Assembly: GCA_907163375.1 (NCBI GenBank)
Contig: CAJQUW010003080.1
Coordinates: 62,001-126,000 of the forward strand
Source: Prostheceraeus crozeri
Lineage: Eukaryota; Platyhelminthes; Polycladida; Euryleptidae
DNA: 64,000 bases
Direction of reading: 5' to 3'
Below are positions 1 to 12,400 of the stretch, one piece after another; the first letter of the stretch is position 1; each line of letters begins with the position of its first letter. The notes beneath the pieces were generated by a model that saw nothing but the letters and a program-made list of their open reading frames with translations, was not told where the DNA came from and did no database searches. Position numbers and translations under genes: made by a program.

Positions 1-648
1 GAGCTTGCCCACAAGACGACTTCAATTCATGACATAACATACATCCTTTCTAAAGACGTATCTGTTTCATCCATAAGGTAGCATTTTATTCAGATTATGT
101 CATAAAGATGTCATAGTTCTGTAAACCTCACTGGTTGATTCTCGCTATGAATTCCCTTCGATATTATGTTTAACACTTTGCAAGGTCTTCCGAACATGAA
201 ATATTTCACAATTTAGAGATGACAGCGGCTGTCGTTTTTCCTTTTTCCTTAGAAATTAATTGATCAGAAAGATTCGATGCGTAATTCTTTTTACTTAGTT
301 GGTCGCTGCAGTGTGGATTCGATATTTCTCAACCATTTTTGATGAATAACTGACTTGGATTCAAAGTTTCCGAGTTATTTGTTTAATCATGTTTGACTAC
401 TAAGATTCGTATCTTCTGACTTTCATGTTGGTTTCAGAAGCGAAATCTTGTCGTCTGATCTCAGATGAATACAAAAAGTTCTTCTTGCTGAACTAGGCAT
501 TAGAAGGTTTGAGCCATGCGCTATTTGTTTGCTCATGAAATAAGTAAATATTTATGTGTAATAAGCTCAGGAGAATCAGTCGAGTCTCAGCTCAGTATTT
601 GCTGTAGAAGTTGATTTGTTCTATTATGTCTGTTACTAGAGAAAGGTT
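1..648. other. Unassigned non-coding DNA
   Basis: AT-rich sequence up to the mariner. No domain, splice-flanked exon, repeat end or RNA gene recognised. Probably PRKD intron or upstream DNA. Confidence 0.4.
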
Positions 649-1408
649 TACGACGGCTGTCCCAAGAATAATGCAATTATTCCATTCAAAATTATATTTC
701 AAAAGAATGAAAAGAAACAACTATCTGAGTCCTTTAACATCATCTCCTTGTAGCTCCACACACTTCTGTAGTCGTTCACACCACTTCACGGAGCAGACTG
801 CATACCATTCTTCACTAAAATTCTTCAATCTCTGAGTTATGGCCCTTCCAAGGTCCTAAGGACGCTCAAAAGACGCTCCTGAGAGGTCCTCCTTTAACGG
901 AGGTGCACCCAAAAGTCAAGAGGTGCAAGATCGGGTGAATATGAAGAATGGGGTGCAGTTCTGACTTAATTTGATTCCAAAAATCCTCTCATTGTGGCAG
1001 CGGTATGACTGGATGCGTTGTCATGGTGCAGCACAAGCCGTCTTCTTCCAGTGACTTTTCGGTTCTCACGATGATAGGAGACCAAAGGTTGCAAAATTTC
1101 TTTGTAATATGTGGCATTAACATGACCACCATCAGACAGCATTTTGACAATCACTGACCGATTTCTGCTGATGAAGATGGTGACCATTCGCTTCTTCGAT
1201 TGGAAAGATTGCTTCTCAACCTGCGGCCTGTCTTCGTTGTCGATGTTTTGTCGCTTGTTGGCTGCTTGGTGTAACATGAACCAACTTTCATCTCCAGTGA
1301 TAACAAAATTCTGAGGTCTCTTCAAAATCTTCAGCATCATGTGCGCACATTCAACCCTCCGTTGCTTCTCGTCGCTTCTCAAAATGTGCGGCACCTATCT
1401 GGCATACA

Positions 1409-2189
1409 CGCAGAATTAGATAGGTCGTCTCTTCTTCCGTTTGACTAGAAGGGAAGCATTGGAACATGTAACGTAAATGAAATGGCACAATCCATAGAAA
1501 TAAACTGTTTATCTGAAGTTCGCTAGAATGGAAATTGACTCAAGGTCGCGGCACATCTGGGGGAACTAAGTTGGGGCATGAAGAACCAATTAAAAGCTTC
1601 GATTTACACATGTGACTGATTCTAACCCAATGATACAGACGTTGGCAGGTGCATCTAAATGAAAATGCGTGCGATTTATGTGCCGTTATTGTGTATTGCA
1701 TGAAGCTTAATTTCCATTCTAGAGGTTTTATTGCTGTCAATTTCTATGGCACAATCTGCTGACATAATGCCATAGCAATCGAACAATGAGCAGCCAGTTC
1801 AACATTAAACACGCTAAATTGTGCGAAATTTCAGTGACTTATCAACCGGATCAAGCAGCAAAGAGACAGTCGATGTCAAGTTCTACAGAGAAGTTTGTGA
1901 ACGTTTTTTCATGCGCCTGCTAACTTTTTAAAAATGATCTGATGTCCCAACATTATCGAGAAAACTTTTGCGCAATGATCTGAATTCTTCGAATCTGAAG
2001 GAGTCGTGGCGATAGGAGCATTTTGAAGGAATACAGAGCAATCCTCAAGCGACGCACGACTATTTTTCCTATCTCTGTAAGGTATTCAACATTTCTTTTT
2101 GCCCACTTATTAAGTTCTTGCATGTGCCATCTGTTTGAATCAGTTTGCACTTCTAGCAAAGTGATACGATTAAACATTCTAATTCTGTG
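1409..2189 (+). mobile_element. MITE-A copy 1, inside mariner, itself interrupted
   Basis: MITE-A is a non-autonomous family of about 520 bp with ends CACAGAATTAGA / TCTAATTCTGTG. This copy is flanked by an exact 8-bp duplication GGCATACA (1401-1408 and 2190-2197) within the mariner transposase gene. A MITE-B (1493-1748) splits it; without that it is about 517 bp. Eight-base duplications and CA...TG ends fit hAT (P elements are the alternative). Confidence 0.92.
1493..1748 (+). mobile_element. MITE-B copy 1, nested in MITE-A
   Basis: 256 bp, ends CATAGAAATA... / ...TTTCTATG, with an exact 8-bp target duplication GCACAATC (1485-1492, 1749-1756). MITE-B has at least five copies here, all with exact or near-exact 8-bp duplications, so it is hAT-like (or P-like). 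No coding capacity seen. Confidence 0.92.
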
Positions 2190-2764
2190 GGCATACAGTT
2201 TCTTCATGTGCAATCTTTCTGTCACAATTCGGTAAACTGAAGACTTTGACAGGTTTAGGACGTCTTCCATCTCTCGTACAGTCAAGCGCCTGTCTGTTCT
2301 GAGAAGCTCCCCAACGCGCGGAACATTTTCTTCGTCAGTTGAAGATCGAGGGCGTCAGCGTCCGAGAGGGTCTGTCGATCACCGGTCTTGAAATCCGCAC
2401 ACCATCTTGAAATTGTTGAGTAGGATGGGCATCTTTCAACTGGAAGCGCTTCTTTAAATTGTTCGTAAATAACAGTTGGACTATCTCCATATTAGAAACG
2501 CATCCTGTCGTAAAATCTCAAATTTTTCTTTGAAAAGTCCATGTCAGTAATCAAATTCGACGAAACGCAACAGCATGAAATTATAAATGAAATATATGTT
2601 ATCTTTATTAACGTGTCAGTTAACAAAATTCAATGCCCAATCATGATCGATGCCCTCTGAATGTTCAGTACGAATACATATTCGCAATCACCGGCATAGA
2701 TATCTCTTAACGTTGCAATAGCGATGCACACAATCACAATTGCATTATTTCTGAGACAGCCCTA

Positions 2765-3597
2765 CCTGCTCTTGGATGAAGAACCGAACAGAAATGTCCA
2801 TGGGCCACGTTGAATGCCAATCCGAACCTGATCACCTTCAACCCGCATGTGAATTTGACCTTCGCTTTGTAACTCAACATGAAGGAATACGAGAGGAAGA
2901 CTTATCTTACGCAGCAGATAAAACAAACTATGCTTCTTCTACAAATCCACCAAAAATTACAGGAGTCTCTAACTTACAAACATGATCACATTCCTTACTT
3001 TTCAAAGTCTATAAATCATCATCGTTCTCTATTACGACATTCAACGACCAACAATCAAACAAGCAAATGCACATCATTCTCATTCGTTGCATTCTGTGTT
3101 GGCGCCAATCAAGACGATGGTATGACGTACTCGGATCGGGATTCAGTCATCAGATTCGGCTACCCGATAGTACCACCCATGTCTTCTCCTCTCATTCTCA
3201 GTGTTTAATGATAATGTCAGTGCGTAGATAATGTTCGACCGTGAATTTCTGTATTTGACAGCTATGAATAAGAGCACTAGAATAGAACACAGTACGAAAC
3301 CTCATCGTCGCATTTGTCCCGTGCGTATCCACTTCTATAAATATCATTGTTTCAAGTAGTTCCAATTCGCGGAAATATCCAATTTTTCGCGTAAAGAATT
3401 TCAATTTTCGCACTTGATGACACGGAAATTTGCATTTTTTTGTTATTTTAATACTCAATTTATAATTATTATGAATGATACCACTTGTTGATTGTATTAT
3501 ACATTGCATACTAACTACCTTCATTATTGTATTTTGTGGTGGCTTAAAGATGAGTGTCTGTAACGTCTTTAAGAACATCTTTTATTATTTAGAAAAT
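2765..3597. other. Unassigned non-coding DNA
   Basis: Between mariner and MITE-A copy 2. Short chance reading frames only; no recognised domain, RNA or repeat end. Confidence 0.4.
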
Positions 3598-3605
3598 GTG
3601 CTGAC

Positions 3606-4127
3606 CACAGAATTAGACAGGTCGTCTCTTCTTCCGTTTGACTAGAAGGGAAGCATTGGAACATGTAACGTTAATGAAATGGCACAATCTGCTGACTAAA
3701 TGCCATAGCAATCGAACAATGAGCAGCCAGTTCAACATCAAACACGCCAAATTGTGCCAAGTTTCAGTGACTGTTATCAACCGGATCACACAGCAAAGAG
3801 ACACAGACGATGTCAAGTTCTACAGAGAAGTTTGTGAACGTTTTTTCATGCGCCTGCTAACTTTTTTTTAAATGATCGGAGCACCCAAAATTATCGAGAA
3901 AACTTTTGCGTAATGATCTGAATTCTTCGAATCTGAAGGAGTCGTGGCGATAGGAGCATTTTGAAGGAATTCAGAGCAATCCTCAAGCGACGCACGACTA
4001 TTTTTCCTATCTCTGTAAGATATTAAAAATTTCTTTTTTCCCACTTATTAAGTTCCTGCATGTGCCATCTGTTTGAATCAGTTTGCACTTCTAGCAAAAT
4101 GATACGATTAAACAATCTCATTCTGTG
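3606..4127 (+). mobile_element. MITE-A copy 2 (complete, 522 bp)
   Basis: Both ends are present (CACAGAATTAGA left, CATTCTGTG right) and flanked by an exact 8-bp duplication GTGCTGAC (3598-3605, 4128-4135). This is the best reference copy of the family. Short frames on both strands recur in other copies because the DNA is similar, not because they are coding. Confidence 0.93.
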
Positions 4128-4589
4128 GTGCTGACTGAGATGTTGTAAAAAGGCTAAAATAACATCTAAAATGGAGAAGAGACAATGTGTAACTTCAGAA
4201 ATTGTTCACAACATTACAAAGATTTTAAATAAAGAATGATCAAGACTGCGAAAATGGCTTTCTCTTGGACACAGCACTACAACCATGAATACAACTTGCT
4301 GAATGATCTTCAGTGTCGTCAAATATACTTGGCAGAATGTACAGGCATTCGGTGCTACTCCTTTGATAGAGAGCTCATGAATTCGTCTCACGTATGACAT
4401 ACGATTACTTGCCTCAGCGAAATCCAGTTTCTTGGGAATTACCAAGGAAATTGTACTCTCATTTCGTAGCTTTAGACGGCAATTCTGTTCCGATCAGTGA
4501 AAGTAATTCAAGTATGAATTATACATTCTGACATCTTTATATAGCAGAAGTTGCCATGAAATCCAAACTACAAAGATCAAATCCGTTCG

Positions 4590-5238
4590 AAAAGAGAAGT
4601 GCACAGACGAATGCCTAATATGTAAAAATCATGGCAAAGGAAATTGTGATGCACAAGGAATAACCTGCGAAATTGAATGTAAAGGAACTAAAGGTGTCTA
4701 TGTCGGAGAAACAGCAAGAAATGCGAAAATCAGAGGAAAAGAACATATGAAGCAATTGAAAGAAAAGACAGATGCATCAAGTTTATGGAGACATTGCAAA
4801 GAGCAACATGACAACATAGAACAGGAATTTTTAATGAGTGTAACAATAGTCTGGCAGATAGAAAGATCTTCTGCAAAAATTTCATTTTGACCAAAATCTG
4901 CAATCTGCCTCCCATTGGATTAACATGTGTTTTTCTTTGATCCTGTCTGACATGAAGAAAAACTCACTAAAACTCGGCAGACGCGTGAATTCGTAGTGGG
5001 CATGAGGTGTGCATCATTCTGTGAAAGCCTCATTTCGGCCTCGTTCCCTGCAGATGATCGTTCTGTCTGCCGTACTGCAAGTGTTCATCAACACAACGAA
5101 ATGGAACGTCAAATAACGGAATCAGTCAGCATCGAAAATAGCATACAACAGAATGGGATTGTCATCAACATGAAAAAACCAACCAAGCATGCCAACAGTA
5201 ACAAGACAGAAAAACTAAAGATAATGATGATGAATTGA
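4590..5238 (+). mobile_element. Penelope-like retroelement fragment, GIY-YIG endonuclease end, split by MITE-C
   Basis: Seen: + strand peptide with a Cys-rich knuckle (EKCTDECLICKNHGKGNC), then TKGVYVGETARNAKIRGKEH and SSLWRHCKEQHDN, open to 4848. After a MITE-C (4849-5075) it resumes with NEMERQITESVSIENS and ends INMKKPTKHAN with a stop at about 5238. Known: Penelope-like elements carry a C-terminal GIY-YIG endonuclease with YIGET, an Arg helix, KEH, and a LWRHCxxxH tail followed by RQITE. No reverse transcriptase part was recognised upstream, so this is a 5'-truncated or decayed copy. The frame is well kept, suggesting modest age. Confidence 0.8.
4849..5075. mobile_element. MITE-C copy 1 (short form), inside the Penelope-like fragment
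   Basis: 227 bp, ends GTCTGGCAGATAG / CTGTCTGCCGTAC, preceded by TA. The interior matches one arm of the palindromic MITE-C at 20567-21289. It interrupts the endonuclease reading between EFLMSVTI and SVHQHNEM. TA targeting with short inverted ends fits a Tc1/mariner-type MITE. Confidence 0.8.
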
Positions 5239-5723
5239 GAACTATGGAACTACGACAACCAATGAACCGTGGTATATGCACATATTTGCTAGACATCCAT
5301 ATTTACATTGATAGTTTGTAAATTTGTTTAGTGATTTCAAATGATTTAGCATTCGATCCAAAATTTTTCACTTAGGATTTCTTTCTACCTCAATTGATAA
5401 GGCCAGATCGGCGAAATATATTTGGACATCATTATTTAATTTTTGTGCGTAGAAAGACTGAAAAATAATATTTCATTAAAATCATTAATGTCATTATGAC
5501 ATTCTGACATCGTTGGAAGATTATTATCCGGTAAAATTCATCAAATAGCCATTCTAATGACTCAAAGATACAGAATTACTGTTTTTCTACAGACCTACAA
5601 TTTGTGTCGCTAAAGCGAAAAGTGCAACTGCATGTCTGCGACTCTTCGACTGCAATAAAAGGGAAGAACTAAATAATAACTAAATAGAAAGAAGTCTATA
5701 TTGAGTGGGCTTACATATATGAA

Positions 5724-6485
5724 TTAGACCCCTGCGCCGATATATTTTTCTTCGGCGGCGGCGTTTTCGGCGCGCTGATAAATTTTAATCGGCGGCGTCC
5801 GCGCGCCGAAACAATCGGGGGCGGCATTTATCGGCGTAATCTGTTGAGTTCATGAGAATAGAAGTTGGATCTCTCCTTATTATCTAAGTACAGGTCTATT
5901 CTTCGCTATCCTTCGCTTAATAGGAAAAAACGGATAGTCTAAATCTCATTAGTGATTGAAATTAGTACAGAAGAATTCGGTAAAACTTCACCATCTGAAA
6001 ATGTTGTGATGCATATAGCCTACCCAGTCGGTACAATTCACGGAAGTTGCTTTTTATTAACTAAGGGTTATTCATTAAACAACAATTGCGATTTTTGTGT
6101 AATTAACAGAAATACGACACCCTTATATGAAGCTGAGTAACCGATGAATTAATTGTATGACGTCACGGCTTCATTACTGTACAGTCCACGTAATATACAT
6201 GTACATCCTACACTTGAATTCTAGCAAAGTGAAAATGTTATAGCTTGACCGATCGATACCCACACAGGCTTATTCACCGACAACTTTGTTCCTGTCAGAA
6301 TGTAGGGCTACTCTCTTGGCTATACCCAACTAGTAGAAAGTATATTGAACTTTTCCTCAGGAACAAACGATATGTTCCTAAGTTCCACTTAGACATGCAA
6401 TGGAGACAGTTAATCCATAAAATAAAACGAAAAATGTCTCCACCGCCGCAACGCTGAAGAAGTGACCGGCGGCGCTGCGGTCTAA
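5724..6485. mobile_element. TIR element with GC-rich, CpG-dense ends (762 bp), superfamily unknown
   Basis: Ends TTAGACCCCTGCGCCG and, inverted, TTAGACCGCAGCGCCG, flanked by TATGAA direct repeats at 5718-5723 and 6486-6491. The first 120 bp and last 60 bp are full of CGGCGG and GCGCG in otherwise AT-rich DNA; the interior is AT-rich. Two short + frames inside (5952-6140, 6245-6457) match nothing I know. A 6-7-bp duplication does not fit mariner, hAT or piggyBac. Confidence 0.75.
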
Positions 6486-6497
6486 TATGAATATTAA

Positions 6498-9478
6498 GCT
6501 ACGTTCACATATGAGAGCTGAGAGCTGAGACTCAGGCCATCATCCAATCAAACGGCAAGATTACAGTTTCCGTCGTCGGTTTCAAACGTCAATCAAAATT
6601 ATGCTGCGACTAACTCCACATAGTCTGAACAGTCCTGAGACATGCCTGAGAACCACTAACTTCCCCGTTGTCGTTTGTGCGGGGCGACCCGGAGGAGACT
6701 CACCACGTTTGCTGAGAGATAGTGTGAACGGTCCTGAGACAAGCTTCTCTCAAGTTTCTGAGAGAAGCCTGTGAGCACAGAATTAGATTCATCTTCGCGC
6801 GCTTCGGTTTCCTAGAAAGGAAGAGTTATATGTAGCCTTAATATCGAAATGGCACATCGCAGAATTAGACAACGTGCTCCTTCTCGAATGGATAAATCGT
6901 GTATCGCTTGCTATTGGAAATGGCAAATAATAAACTGTTAGGAGAGAGATGCGTGCGTGCTGTGATATCACTTCGCACACACCAAAACACACATCGATGC
7001 CTGGCTTCGATTCAGTGTATGCCCTAAACAGTGAGCAATGCCGATGAGAGGATGTGAAATCATCAAGTGAACTAATTTTCGTACGCCTGCTACTTTCTTT
7101 AATAATGATCGGAAGGGTCAACATTATGGAGAAAACTTGTGGGCAATGATCTGAATTCTTCGAATCTGAAGGAATTTTGGCAATTGAAGCACTTTGCTGG
7201 AACTCACATTAATCCGCAAGCGACGCACGACTTTTTTTCCCATCTCTGTAAGGTATTAGGAATTCCTTTTTGCCCACTTAATAGGTTCTTCAATGTGCCG
7301 TCCATTTCGTATTAATCACACTTCTAGCAAACCGAAGCAGATAAACAAAATATTTAATTCTGTGCCTGTGAGACAAACTCCTCGATCCTTGTCTCAAGTG
7401 TGAACAACCCTGAGACCTTCAACTGAGACAACGACCATGTCTCAGCAAAAGTTGTGCGCGTTTCAACTTTTCTGAGACTTCCTTGTTATCAATATCCAAC
7501 TGGATTGTGTATTCGACGCTCATTTATTTTGTGCACATGTACGCGAAATAATATTTTGTGCTTATGTGTTTCTGTTGGTTGCACAAGTTGATTCAGTCTA
7601 AACTAGTGATTCATTTGATGACATTTGCGATATTAATTATACTTGTAAATATTGTCATGTTTTGCTTCTTTCAGAAATCTGAATTTACGATGAATCAGAC
7701 AGAAACATAATGAGGCACGTACAGGCTACTTTAGATTGATTGATGAAATTAGTTTTGAGCTATATCATGGTGGTCATGTTTTTACTACCAAAAGTGGGAC
7801 ACTAAATAGTCAGTAGTAGAAAAAATATGAAAAACAGCGGACTTGCATCTACATGTTCGTAAAGATACGCAATAGTCAACTTAATGTCAATGCGTTGAAT
7901 CACGACGCGCATAAAATTTCAACAAGCAGGAATCTTTTAATTAGGATTTCTTCGGTTAGTTCATTCCCACATGCATGCCGAATGAAACCAGTGTTTTGTA
8001 CGCGTTGTACGCGTTTGTAACGTTAAGTTATGAAACAAATTTTGCATCACTTATCCAAGGACGACCCAAAACCCAAGGTCCAACCTTGCAAACCATTAGA
8101 AACAGATTATTATTAAGATATATTTTATAAGCGCTTCAATCGAAAGCTTTTTCATCAAAGTTTGAAGGAAGAGGATGAGTCATTTCATCATCTAGGTACA
8201 TGGCTACAAAGAGAAAATTAAAAACATGAGATTGATTAAGTTCATGAGAGAAAGAGAGAAACGTTTATATATTTGCAAAGTAAATGGAAATCATATAAAT
8301 CTTAGGCACATACAAAGACAAATATAGAGAGCACACTATACGACAAAGACATTTCTAAATTAGTACAATTAACACTGGTGCACGGAAGCAGTCTAATAAA
8401 AATTAAATGTTATCCAAGTGTAAGATTAAATGCAATGATCAGAAATTGTTGAAACATGAGTGTTAAGTCAGTCAGTCCAAGTGTTATCAACAATTATTTC
8501 TGCAGCCGGGATGAACGAATTCCTTCTCCTGGTAGCTTTACAAGGTGGTAAAACTATGCCTCTCCTCAACATGGAGAGGTTGAAAGAGGTTGTTAGAAAG
8601 TAATATGACAGGCCTGATCTGAATTCGCCCGAGAGAGGGAGGTTAGAAGAACTTCTAGACTATGTAAAATTTAGACTATTTTTATGGCAGGCTATCTACT
8701 ATTGATGAACATTTTGAAGGAGACATAGAGCCTAGGGAAAAGAAATACTAGTACTTCATACCTTGACCACCTCGATGGTTTTGCGCTTGATAAATTTGAT
8801 AAATGTTTGTAAAGATTTTTTTTCTACGTGTTTCAGAAGTATGTGTTTGTTTGATTTCATTTTCAGTGCTTGAAAACAGTTCCACAGGCCCAGTAGGGTT
8901 ATGAGCATTTCATACTTGCACTGAAATAAGTTGACGAAAAGAACCAATATAAATGAATAGGCCTTCAAAAAAAATTTGAGATTTAAGTTCAAAGGAAATC
9001 AATTAAGCATAAATTATCAAAATTACTCATTATGTCAAAATAGCAATGCATTAAACAACCTACGTAAGCGAGTTGATGGCCTGTTTACGTGGAATATTTT
9101 ACGAATACCTATAGGCTTTCAGCGGCTTGCCAACGTCTATTCTTCATGACAAAATGAATCATGAGTCTCAACAAGCTCTCACATAGTCTGAACGGAACTT
9201 GAGAGTTAGCGCAACAAAAGGGTATAAATAGAAAAATTTTTCAATTTATCTGCGACCTGATGTCGATAGTGTGAACAGGTGTGAGACCTGGGTCTCAGCA
9301 GATCTCAGGTCATGTCTCAGTGAGTCTCAGCGTCGATAGTTCAGTGAAGGAGAGGCTCAAGAAAATGAGGGGCAGCTTTTTTCCTGAGATCTGTCTCTCA
9401 AGTGTGAACGGGTTGGTCTCAGTCTCAGGTTTGATTTGAGGTCAACTCTCAGGTTCTTCTCTCATGTGTGAACGTAGC
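6498..9478. mobile_element. TTAA-flanked TIR element (about 2.4 kb without its insertion)
   Basis: Ends GCTACGTTCACATATGAGAG and, inverted, GCTACGTTCACACATGAGAG, each bordered by TTAA (6494-6497, 9479-9482). Subterminal DNA on both sides repeats CTGAGAC/GAGTCTCAG-like words and CACATAGTCTGAAC. TTAA duplications are known for piggyBac and Kolobok, but the ends do not show the usual piggyBac CCC start. No transposase was recognised; a short + frame near 8510-8700 reads LLNMERLKEVVRK and is unassigned. A MITE-A copy (6776-7364) interrupts it. It starts 12 bp after the preceding element ends. Confidence 0.75.
6776..7364 (+). mobile_element. MITE-A copy 3, diverged, inside the TTAA element
   Basis: 589 bp with family ends (CACAGAATTAGA / TTAATTCTGTG) and an exact 8-bp duplication CCTGTGAG (6768-6775, 7365-7372). 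The interior is much more diverged than other copies and contains a second start-like end (CGCAGAATTAGA near 6861), so it may be a subfamily or a fused pair. Confidence 0.88.
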
Positions 9479-9482
9479 TTAA

Positions 9483-12400
9483 CATTAGCTAGCCAAAATA
9501 ATGACAACTTCTCTCCCAACAGTCTGCGAATTTTTGTTTCCACTGATTCGCATTTTCAGACATGTCTTGTCGCTAGAGAAAGTTTCATTTCAGAATTTTA
9601 CAAGGATTTCCGCTAAATATATAGCTGACTTTGAAACCAATGAAGCAATTTGTTACCGCTCCAGGGAAACCAAGCATGTTTTATTTGTTTGACGTTCATG
9701 GATCGTACATTAAGAGAGTTTTAGGAAATTAGACAACATCTGTTTTTCAAAAGCCATTATCGTCAAGGCATTCAGATTTCATCTTTTGTGGTTCATGTAA
9801 GCTTACTTATTTGTATGCGAAATTTGTCGACATTCACTCGTTCTTGTTTGTCATGTTCGAGTCTATCAATTTCTACCTGTCTACCTATGAGTTAAAGTCA
9901 TAAAATAAAATCGATGTTTACATGATGCAGATGTTTCTGTACTTCGTTTGTACGAATACATTTGCAATTATGGTACCGGTACAATGTCTTCATAAATGTC
10001 GCCATGTCGCCATGTTAGTGCACACGATATTGTAAGTGGAAATAACATGTTTTGAACAATTGATGTTCAGTCTGTCTTCAGAAAATCAAAAATGTTGAGG
10101 CTTACTCTTGTCACATTATATATTCTTTGCATATTAGCTTACAACAGGTGTTTTAAAACATATTTACTGGGTGATCATTTCCTCGGGAGGGCAGTGGAGG
10201 ACTGTGCTCTCTTGAGAGTTAGAACAAGACTTAAGCTTTTATGTCTAAGCTTGTAGGTTAAGTAAATAAATACACAATATTGTAAAGCAAAAGTGGGTGC
10301 GAGTGAATGCGCCTTCTCTTTTATTTGTGCTTATCCTTCATGCATGTCATTTTTCTGATTACGGCCTATGTTTGGCACTACGTATACATCTGGCAAAATT
10401 AAGCATTTATACGACGATTCACTTAGGTACATGCTCATTTGTAATCGTTTGCTAAAAGAAAATATTTTTTAGGATCTGGTATGAGTTAAAATAATCATAG
10501 CTTTGCACTGTCTTCATAATTATAGGTTTGGGTTTTATATCCTTCTATGTATACTATAGAGTAAGTACAAGTAGGTAGAGTGTCGGCTCAAAAAGTATCT
10601 GTACACAGTGAAACTTTTTGTATGAAAGGATTCAGTTTTTATGCGGAGATTACGCTTCCGCGATCCAAAAAATTATTTGAGCAGTTTTTAAAATGCAAAA
10701 TTTTCCTATGTTTATATACTGCTGAGATGAAGCCGTTTTACAAGTAGTATGAAACAAGTTGGATATCAAAATAAATGAATATTTGCTAACAAGCATCTTA
10801 ATCTAGCAGAAAATAAGCTGATGATCAAAGAAAGTTCATGAACTGCATTATAATGCAAGTCCGTGCAAGTCTTCAAGGAACAGTGCAGATCTTATTGAGA
10901 GCTTCTTGGCTGAGATGTCATGCTATCAATTCAATTTCCAGCGGCATGATTTTATGATTCACAAGGTGTCGTTTCTTGAATCTGAATAGTAATGTGGGCC
11001 AATTTGCATTCTTACATCTAAAATAATTGTGATCAGTATTTTTGATTACGATGCTTTTCGCTTTCAATGGCAGTTTGTCATCATGCTTACGAAAATAATC
11101 TTATTATAACAAAGTTGAGCTTTTAGATAATGGTAACCCATCGAATTGCTAATTTAGCAAATTAAATTACCTCTCCTAGTTGTCACAACATGGAGGATTT
11201 GTGGAATACTATTCCTTATTCTGAATTTCTATCATGATCAGTCAAATTCGTGCACATTTCTCCAAAAGTGTAAAATTTGCAAATCTCACAGGCGGAACTG
11301 GGTCTCGACTCATGTTCATTTATTGAAATCGAAACTGTATACACATTGGGGATTTAATAAATGCTGAGTTGCTACTCTAGCTAATATACTTACTCTATGA
11401 TGCACACTTTTTCATCAAATTTAGCATAGAATGGAAAATGTCTACTAAAATGTAAAACACTTACTAGTAGTTGTTTCCAATTGCTATCTCAAACAGGAGA
11501 AAAGTGTCTCATCTAAAGCAAGACGTGACCTGTTTCGTCTTCATGTTCATCAATACGCTTGTTTAAGTTTCTTTGATAACCATTCAGTTTATGATAGAAA
11601 CTTAGAAATTGATATGAGAATTAGAGTATGTGTGAAATTCCTTACTTCGATTTAAAGGTTCATCTAGACGATTATAAAGTACACGAATGTGCAGACACAT
11701 CATTTCACACACATTCTATAATGTCAATCATATCGTCGTTGGCATTGAAGATTCAGTTAATTTCAGTCTTGATCAAGCTTACTGACCATCCGTAATTATA
11801 CTATCGTCATCAAAGTTTTCGTTTACATGTGAACGAAGCCGCCGACTTAGAAAATCGCCATCTACGATAGATTTTCATACTTATCAAGGTGCGGGTAATC
11901 CTGCAATGAAGTGTAGTGATATTTGTTTAGTTTGTCTTTCTGAATTCCGTAGATCCACAACGATTGATAATTATCAGGCAAGCATGCCTTGAAAGCATTC
12001 TAACATGAATGATTATAGACGGATAATAATCTCACAGATAAGATTCATTGTTCTGAAAGCATTTCTGCTTCTCATTTAGATTTTTTCAAATAATTGCAAC
12101 CGATGTGATGTTAGCATGTGCAAACTAATAAATGTTGACTTTGATATTGAGACATTACAAACTTTTACATCCGTCATTCACGGGTGGTTAGATGGATATG
12201 ATAGTTATTAGTTATAACTATTACTGGAAGTTTGCTATAAATGCCACATTCACCATTTATGCGACAAGTATTTCAATATATTTAATCCATTGGAATCTAA
12301 ACATCTTCCGTAAATTTATGAATATGTCAAAACAATTAATGTAGGCGCATCAATGAACTACAGTATATTGATCAGCATTGATAAAAGGTGTCTTAGGACA

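Larger units (their letters stand above)
651..2762 (-). mobile_element. Decayed mariner (DD34D), interrupted by nested MITEs
   Basis: Seen: terminal inverted repeats of about 24 bp (left GGCTGTCCCAAGAATAATGC from 655; right end at 2762) flanked by TA at 649-650 and 2763-2764. Removing the MITE-A insertion (1409-2189 plus 8 bp) leaves about 1.32 kb, normal for a mariner. On the - strand the transposase runs from about 2541 to 720: PSYSTISRW and TVREMEDVLNLSKSSVYRIV (paired-type HTH), then after the insertion VPHILRSDEKQRRVE, ITGDESWF, LHHDNASSHTA, YSPDLAPLDFW, and a C-terminus EEWYAVCSVKWCERLQKCVE. There are 34 residues between the second and third aspartates. Stops interrupt it (for example the W of the WVPH motif is a stop, and another lies between HHDN and YSPDL). 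Dead copy, clearly older than its insertions. Confidence 0.9.

Noticed and set aside
3613-3816. 67-codon - strand frame (MTSSVSLCCVIRLITVTETW start) repeated at 32402, 45765, 49833 and 56811
   Set aside because: It lies inside MITE-A copies; similarity follows the repeat, frames appear on both strands, and no domain is seen. Not a gene family.
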